Below are positions 57,509-64,000 of a DNA stretch of 64,000 nucleotides, in pieces (the stretch's first letter is position 1; the number at the start of each line of letters is the position of its first letter). The stretch comes from Styela clava (Eukaryota; Chordata; Ascidiacea; Stolidobranchia; Styelidae). Under the pieces are notes generated by a model, which saw nothing but the letters and a program-made list of their open reading frames with translations, was not told the DNA's origin and did not search any database. The stretch covers positions 20,382,001-20,446,000 of the forward strand of contig NC_135260.1 in NCBI RefSeq assembly GCF_964204865.1, given 5' to 3'. The position numbers and the translations under genes are program-made.

Positions 57509-60500
57509 ACTCTTCGGTCCGCCACTGATGAGCTGGTACTCTACGCGGAATTAAGATATAAGTGTTCAGTGAATTTTTAATGTTGATACAACTCGACAAG
57601 TTCTTTTTATATAGCTATTCATATTCACAAGGTAACCTAATCTTATATTTAATTTTTCAGTTTGCATTGTTATATATTCAATATTATATAGAACGCATTA
57701 TTATTAAATCTGTTCACTAAATTCACTTACAACAAGTTTACATGCTGTGCAATATCACATCCCAAAGATTGTTCTAATCTAAAGGAACATATTTTAAAGT
57801 GGTGACGCAAAACCGGTTAGGACGATGACACAATATAAAAATATCGTGTGTATGGTTTTAGAGTTTTTGTTACAAATGCGTCATCGGATGTCACTAGTTG
57901 ATAACTTTTGTTTCCGGGTTTATACCGTGTAAATGTTGAGGCACTGTGTATTATTTATTGTAAGTTCCACACATTTTCATTTTTCGCACTATAAACCTTC
58001 CAAACCTCTAGGACATGTCACTTCCGAATCTGTATTGTATGCATAGGTGTCTGTACCATCAACTATTTATATATTAAGATATAGCGAAAACACCGAAATG
58101 TTTTTCGTTGCACCGTGCATAAGTACACGACTTTGTTTTATATTGAGATTGAAGGAAACTGAAAATTAAAATCCAATTTGAAATCTTTTAAAACTTTTTT
58201 AATTGCTAATTCTTAATTCCGGTTTTGACGTATTAATCAATAGGAAATAATTATTCTATCACTCAAGTGCCTGACGATCGTCGAAGAATTTACTTAAATA
58301 CTTCCTTCATGTAGGTTGATTTCCCTGGTGTCATAATTCCCTGTCATATTTTCCTGTCTTGATATTTTGTATTTTCCGCAACAGGAAAACATTTGATTCG
58401 AGTAGAAGTGATAAAGTAAAACTTAAAAACGATCCGGATCCGATTGTTGATGGTAATTTATTTTATGCAAATAGGTAAAGCCAGGCGATGAAAAGTTTTG
58501 CGTTTGTACGTTTCGAATTTTGAGAATGAATTCATGCAATAGAAAAACCATTATATATAAAAAAAAATTACTTTTTAAAATGATAAAATCGCTATTTTTA
58601 GATTTCGATCTTCCTTAACCCTGCTAAAACGCTTAAATATAAATAATTTGAAATTTCGTTCCAACTGATTTGCTTGGACAACAATTTTAATCAAAGCCTC
58701 AACTGGTATTAATGGACAAGGCACTGTTTATTCCACCCTGTCCGAACATTGCGACTTCTGAATGAATACGATGGAGAGTTTTATTCGGGTTGGAATATAA
58801 ACACATAATATCATACTGGCAAATTAACGGCTGAAAAATTTGTGAATGCTCATTTAAATACATTATAATGTTTCAATACATACGTGCAAGCGTCTGAACA
58901 AAGTCAATTTATCAATTGGTTTGTTATGTTTACTTCGGGGCACACCTGAGCAATTTGAATTCTTCACCGCTAATCAGGAACGATATATTTCATTCCGCAG
59001 TGAAAGTTCGCGTTGGTTGATTCTTTGCCGTTTATTAACAGCCTCTTTGGCGGGCGATTCATTTTACTGGGTTTTATCAACCTACTTAAACTAGTAATTC
59101 ATTAACTATAAGATATGTTTGTAATAGTTAATGTTTACTCTACATTGGATTCATTATGATAGTGTGTACCTAACGTCGTTATCTTTGTTTTACATGCTAT
59201 TTGGTGGGTTTTCATGATGTTAACGAAAGAGGAATTTGTTTTTGTTAGTGATGCAGTACAGGATTTCCACAAGAGTTTATGTCATGAGCTTAAAGCGGGA
59301 CGCTATCAGTTCGAACAAATTAAAATCGCGCACATTTCCTCAACGTTGTCAAGTAGAGTTCCCGGTAGTTATAAAGGGCTTTCAGTCGTCCTTAGTCGCA
59401 GCCTAGCACATCGTGAGCCCCAACTGGATTTTGCCGTTCCGAGTTTAAAGCTTTGAGTTGGTGAATATTTTTCTCGTATAGAGTCATCTTCTGTGCAAGT
59501 TTGAGTCTGAACGAGCTTCGTATAGCCGAGACATAATTTTTTTGTGCGAAATATAACCAATAAACCATGTTAAAAAGCATAATGTTTGTATTTCAGAGAA
59601 TGAAAATCCAACAATAGTATTATTTATGAGCCGAACGTGTTCCTTATAGGCATTGGAATACTGAGACAAAGTAAGACATAGAAGGCATGGATATTGTAAC
59701 GAATTCACGCTAGGGCCCCATATAGAGAGTACCTCTACTGTTTCAGGGTAGAGATTTCGCTGATAAAAATTAGTAACAAATTCTTCCTAAGCTAAATAAA
59801 GATGAGTAGCGTGGATTCTTCGCGGACTGGAATGTAGAAGTCTCATGGGTAACGTCAAGGTGAAGAGTCAAAAGTTTAATTATATAGCCGGGGTTATGAT
59901 AGGTTAACAACCTCCATGTGTACACCACAAGAATACCTGAAAGGTAAATTCATTTTATTTCGCGAAGATATCTATTAATTATCGAAGAGCATTATCAGAG
60001 CACTTGTTGTGTTTTTCCCCTTTGATTGAGGAGCACCAACGAAAATCCACAACGTTTTCTTGTAGGACTGAAAATCAATGAAGGAAAAATTCGTTTGGAA
60101 TGCGTTCTGGTGTATCAATTTCTGTGTCAGAAGGTGTTAATAAAAAAACAGCAATGACAGTTTCAGCGCGCTTGTTTTATGATTTAGTCCAATGACATTG
60201 CTAATCTGTACATTTGTTGCCATCTGCTTTAAAAATGTACTTGCAGGCGTCGCTTCATTCATTGTTAATTATCGATGTCAAAATTTCCTGATGTCGGTCG
60301 ATACAGAGCATTGAGTTATCCAAACCTACTTGACAGCACTATTTGCATATACAGTAGTTTATAGGGAAGGCTGAAATATTGTATCCATCAAAATTATAAG
60401 CATGTATGGTCGTGTTCCTAATTCGTTTATTCCTTTCAGTATTCATACTCATAACAGTCGTAATAAACGTTTAACTAGCATTTTTGTTAATCCGTTTTTC

Positions 60501-61105
60501 CTGGTGTTCAAATTATTACTTACACCTTCTGGTGTATACGTGATCAAATGAAAGAAATACATTCGAACTCGGGATTAACGGTCGCTTTTCTACAGACGAC
60601 AGATTGTATCCGTGAAATTGTAAATTTAATCGTTTGGAATTAAGTGGGTCTCCTTTCATTTATTTAATGTGATTGCTCGTGTATGGGCCGTGGATATAAA
60701 TAAAAAAATTCTCATCTTTTTCGCGTTTTTTACATTATAGAAATATTAACGACTATTTCAAGCGATAAATAGGTCTCAATATAGGCTTGAAGACCTCTAA
60801 ATATTGGGCCCTATATATATATATCGTTCGAAAATTATTAGTTACACTTTAACCGGGTTGATAATATTTGTGTGCTTTGTTATCAAGCCATATTCTATAT
60901 TTTGACGCTCGCATTCTGTTTGAATTGTAGTTTCGATTGAGTTTCGCTTGGAAAAGGTACATAAAACTGTATAATCAGATACGCTGATATATGCTTGAAT
61001 ATTAGAAATTTCTTTGTCAGAATTCATTATGTATGTTTTGATAGGACGCATTGATATTTGCAATGTATTATATCGGTAATTCCAACTTTTTTTGTTGATA
61101 ATTGA
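57509..61105. other. Intergenic, no gene seen
   Basis: It resumes the CpG-rich, repeat-poor character of 43-54 kb. The frame 59214-59456 (80 codons, true ATG, MMLTKEEFVFVSDAVQDFHK) looks more protein-like than most, but I recognise no family and see no splice sites that define it. Confidence 0.45.
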
Positions 61106-61341
61106 GGGGCTCCTGAAGTATGCGAACCAAGATGGCGGACATCGGAATGTAATATGTGTACTAGGTTGGGGTTAGGCCATAATTTTAGGTATAAATACTA
61201 CGGGAGGCTCTTGGCTAGTCTTCGACATGATAATAGGACAAAAATAAGGAAAATTGGAAAAAAATTATCGCCTAACCCTAACCTGTTACCCATGTTACGT
61301 TCCGATGTCCGCCATCTTGGTTCGCATACTTCGGGAGCACC
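61106..61341. mobile_element. Fold-back MITE, family A copy 3
   Basis: The left arm CTCCTGAAGTATGCGAACCA plus AGATGGCGGACATCGGAATG is mirrored at the right by CATTCCGATGT-type sequence and CCATCTTGGTTCGCATACTT. The internal TTAGGCCATAATTTTAGGTA and GAAAATTGGAA motifs match copy 1. Flanks share ATAATT only, so the duplication is blurred. Confidence 0.88.
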
Positions 61342-61350
61342 GTATAATTA

Positions 61351-64000
61351 AACTACCCCCAGTTGTTGGAATCATCATACATAGATTAGATCGCATGGAA
61401 ACATCTTCGTAAGGAATAGGATATTAGGGAATATTAGTGTTTGCACTTATATGCTTTTAAGTAAATTCATATTTATTGATCGTTATCAGTTTTACGAGTA
61501 TATCACAATAACTCGTTTAAAACAGAATGTCGCTATTTGCTACAATACGCTTAGTACTATGTCTTCTTGTATGAAATGGGGCACAATCTTTTTACGACAG
61601 TGAAGTGGAATATCAACATGAAATTTTTTTTTTTTTTACATTTATATATATATCCTGTGTTCAGGTTTATTTGGCGAATTTTTTGTTTGTAACAAAAAAG
61701 GCAGCTATCAGTACTAAAAATGAGAAAGAAATTTTTTTTTTGTTTTTAAAAAGGGCATAAACCTCGCGCAATATAAATACAAAATGTTACCGAATTAATA
61801 TCGAATTTGCATATTTGTAAACACCATGATTCATTTTCTGCAATTTGTATGACTGACGCAAGAAAAACGGTCGCAAACAAAAAACTCAAATTCAATGTCG
61901 ACCACCGAAAATTAAAAGTATATTTTCTATGCAGTTTTAAATAGTCAGTAAATTTTACTGTGCTATATTATTATATGCAAAAATGTCTCATTATCTTGCT
62001 TTATTTTGTTAGCGGCTGTTTTTACATGTTATGTGCCTTTAAAAATCGTACCTGAAAGTTCTTTTCTCGCAGAATTACATACGTAAGTGTATAAGAAATA
62101 GTCACAATCACGGTGAAATGTTAGTCACTTTTCTGTATTAGTCTCAACTATGAAGCAAAATATTCAAATTGAGCATCTCTCCGCACTAAAAAAAGTTTCT
62201 TAGCTCATTAGTTTAGATTTAAATTTCGAACAAGGAGGAAGTTTGTTACTTGGATTAGTTGTCGACTCAGGTTAGTAGACACTAACACTTGACAGTACCT
62301 GCACTAATCAGAAAAGTCAGTTAATTCCACCAAAATCGCATATGATATGTTAACTTGAAATAATACGTAGACCCACTATATGAACCCATCGTGCGACATA
62401 CGCTTCTAAAAAGAACTTTTCTATTTGACGCATTTACATCAAGATGAATTCATTTGGCTTTATCAGGGCAATTTCCATAGTATATATCACTAAATTAAGT
62501 GCTATCGATTTTAAATTACTTACGTTGAAAAGGGAAGTGTTCTAGGCTCTTATCGACTGATTGTACTTCATAGAGAAATCTTGATCGACCTATTTAATTT
62601 TTTGCACATTCGTATTTAATGACGCTAAATCTCTGTACCAGAGAGGCGATTTAAGCGGCCGTACATGATTGGATGATAATGTATAAAATTTGGTTCTGGT
62701 GTTTATTTTCGGAGGATGATGAGAACCCCTGATGTTTTATTACCTAAGAGACACCCGGCGTTATATCTTTAGATAAATCAGCCATTTTCGATTATTTTTA
62801 GTCGAGTCAGTTAACCTTGTTATCAGCGTGACCGCTACGAACATGGCGTCGCCATTTTATCAGCCGAAAGCGTGACGGGATTTGTGTTCCGCGGGGTGAT
62901 AAGAGAACAGTGTGTTGCTTTGCATGGTTGAAGGGTTTCTCCCGGGTAACGAGCTCAAATCGATTATGCCAGGATTTTTGTTAGGATTTCATACGGCGTT
63001 ATCGTTAGAGACGCGCTTTCATTTGCAATGTGAGATCAGCGCATTGATTGCTGCCTAAATAATTTATTGCATTTCGAGATGGCTGTATGGGTCGTGGAAT
63101 ATTACGATTATAATTAAACCAAGTGCAGATTGCCACTTCAAGTAAACGGGTCAATATGGAGTAGAACACATGCACCGTTTCTCATTATTATGTCGACACG
63201 AATTGATTGGACGTTTTGTTTTAAAGTAAGGTACGGTATGTAGCACGGCATCGGTTATGAAGACACATGGGTTTTTGAAAGAAATATATGCTGTCATCTT
63301 TCATTTGAAGTTAGACGTTCGTTAGTTAGCTGTGGTAACTTGAAATGACATAATTTGATTACAGTGAAAGTGCGATTGAATTTGATGCGTTTTGCTGTTT
63401 ATTTCAAAGTCAGATTCTTTGAATAGTATTATAACATTGCATAGGAAATTTTGCCAATTGAAATTAGTTCAAGGCATTAGTGACTGGAACTGTATACAAT
63501 AGAGGTATTTAGGTCATTTCAAAACACTCCCCCATTCATCCAATGTGTTATATTGAGAGGCATAGTGATTCAATGGAGCATCATATAAACTCGGCACTTT
63601 CAAGAAAGTTTAGAAATTCCCTCAGACTATCTGTCTTATTGTTTATGGAATTCAACGTTTGTTAGATAGAAAACCCTATTATATTCACTATACACTAACC
63701 AAAAGTTGCAATCATATCTGGACGAAGAATTTTATTTGTTTGATTTTACCTTTAGAAGTTTTGTGTTTAAATTGATGAATAGAACTACAAATTGAACACA
63801 GGATATTTGTTTGACATATTCCATTCAATAAAGAGACCTTTTACGTCAAGAAATGATAAAAATATATGTGGACTACATGTGTTCATTGTGACCACTAGCA
63901 GATGGTCAACGTTTTTTTGGAATATTTGCCCAGAGAGATTTAATGTGAGGAAGCAAGTAGATGCATTCATCGCGGAATTAGAAGAACGTAAAACTAAGAT
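61351..64000. other. Intergenic, no gene seen apart from a possible regulatory cluster
   Basis: No exon was recognised. The stretch is mostly AT-rich with poly-T runs near 61626 and 61733. A compact group of GATA and YY1-like motifs lies at 62771-62903 and is listed separately. Confidence 0.45.
62771..62903. promoter_or_regulatory. Cluster of GATA and YY1-like motifs, possible enhancer or promoter
   Basis: Four GATAA motifs lie within about 130 bases (plus strand at 62772 and 62898, minus strand near 62820 and 62858). GCCATTTT occurs at 62781 and 62852, and ATGGCGTCGCCAT (62843-62855) pairs two inverted YY1-like cores. The sequence is GC-richer than its surroundings. This is motif reading only; no gene nearby anchors it. 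Confidence 0.3.

Overview
The window is animal nuclear DNA. Genes have GT-AG introns, spacers are long and AT-rich, poly(A) signals are present, and all three recognisable host genes are metazoan. I infer a tunicate, probably Ciona-like. The grounds are compact introns, acceptor-like sites just upstream of start codons (compatible with spliced-leader trans-splicing), and fold-back and tRNA-SINE repeats that resemble what I remember from Ciona. This was not checked against any database.

Host genes: (1) the 5' two coding exons of a TM6SF1/TM6SF2-type membrane protein on the minus strand at 21-1249, running off the left edge; (2) a complete eight-exon SLC25A38 mitochondrial glycine carrier on the plus strand at 12673-14646; (3) a complete, single-exon CNOT11 (CCR4-NOT subunit) on the plus strand at 27471-28835. 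They have unrelated housekeeping roles and show no operon structure. Weaker candidates are two short ORFs (12403-12534 and 23477-23686) and a decayed coding block at 18099-19920.

Mobile DNA dominates 2.5-42.5 kb. An old L2/CR1-like LINE (about 3.96-7.0 kb) was split by a hAT element and a MITE. Several non-autonomous hAT elements can be delimited by terminal repeats and 8-bp target duplications, four perfect or near-perfect (28951-29892, 33227-34154, 35435-37931, 39208-39852) and two with 6 of 8 bases (2738-3955, 16182-16303). There are also TA-flanked elements (25942-26454, 30285-30629), a tRNA-derived SINE (about 34820-35107) with a 3' fragment at 22791, and three copies of a fold-back MITE (24240, 42416, 61106). 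A 5'-truncated LINE with an uninterrupted reverse transcriptase ORF and a 9-bp target duplication lies at 54606-57499.

From about 43 kb to the right end, apart from that LINE, one MITE and a LINE tail, there is no recognisable gene and few repeats, yet CpG is far more frequent than around the genes. That fits an unmethylated, possibly regulatory domain. No CRISPR array, rRNA, functional tRNA or bacterial-type gene cluster was seen, and I found nothing I could call a new multi-gene system.
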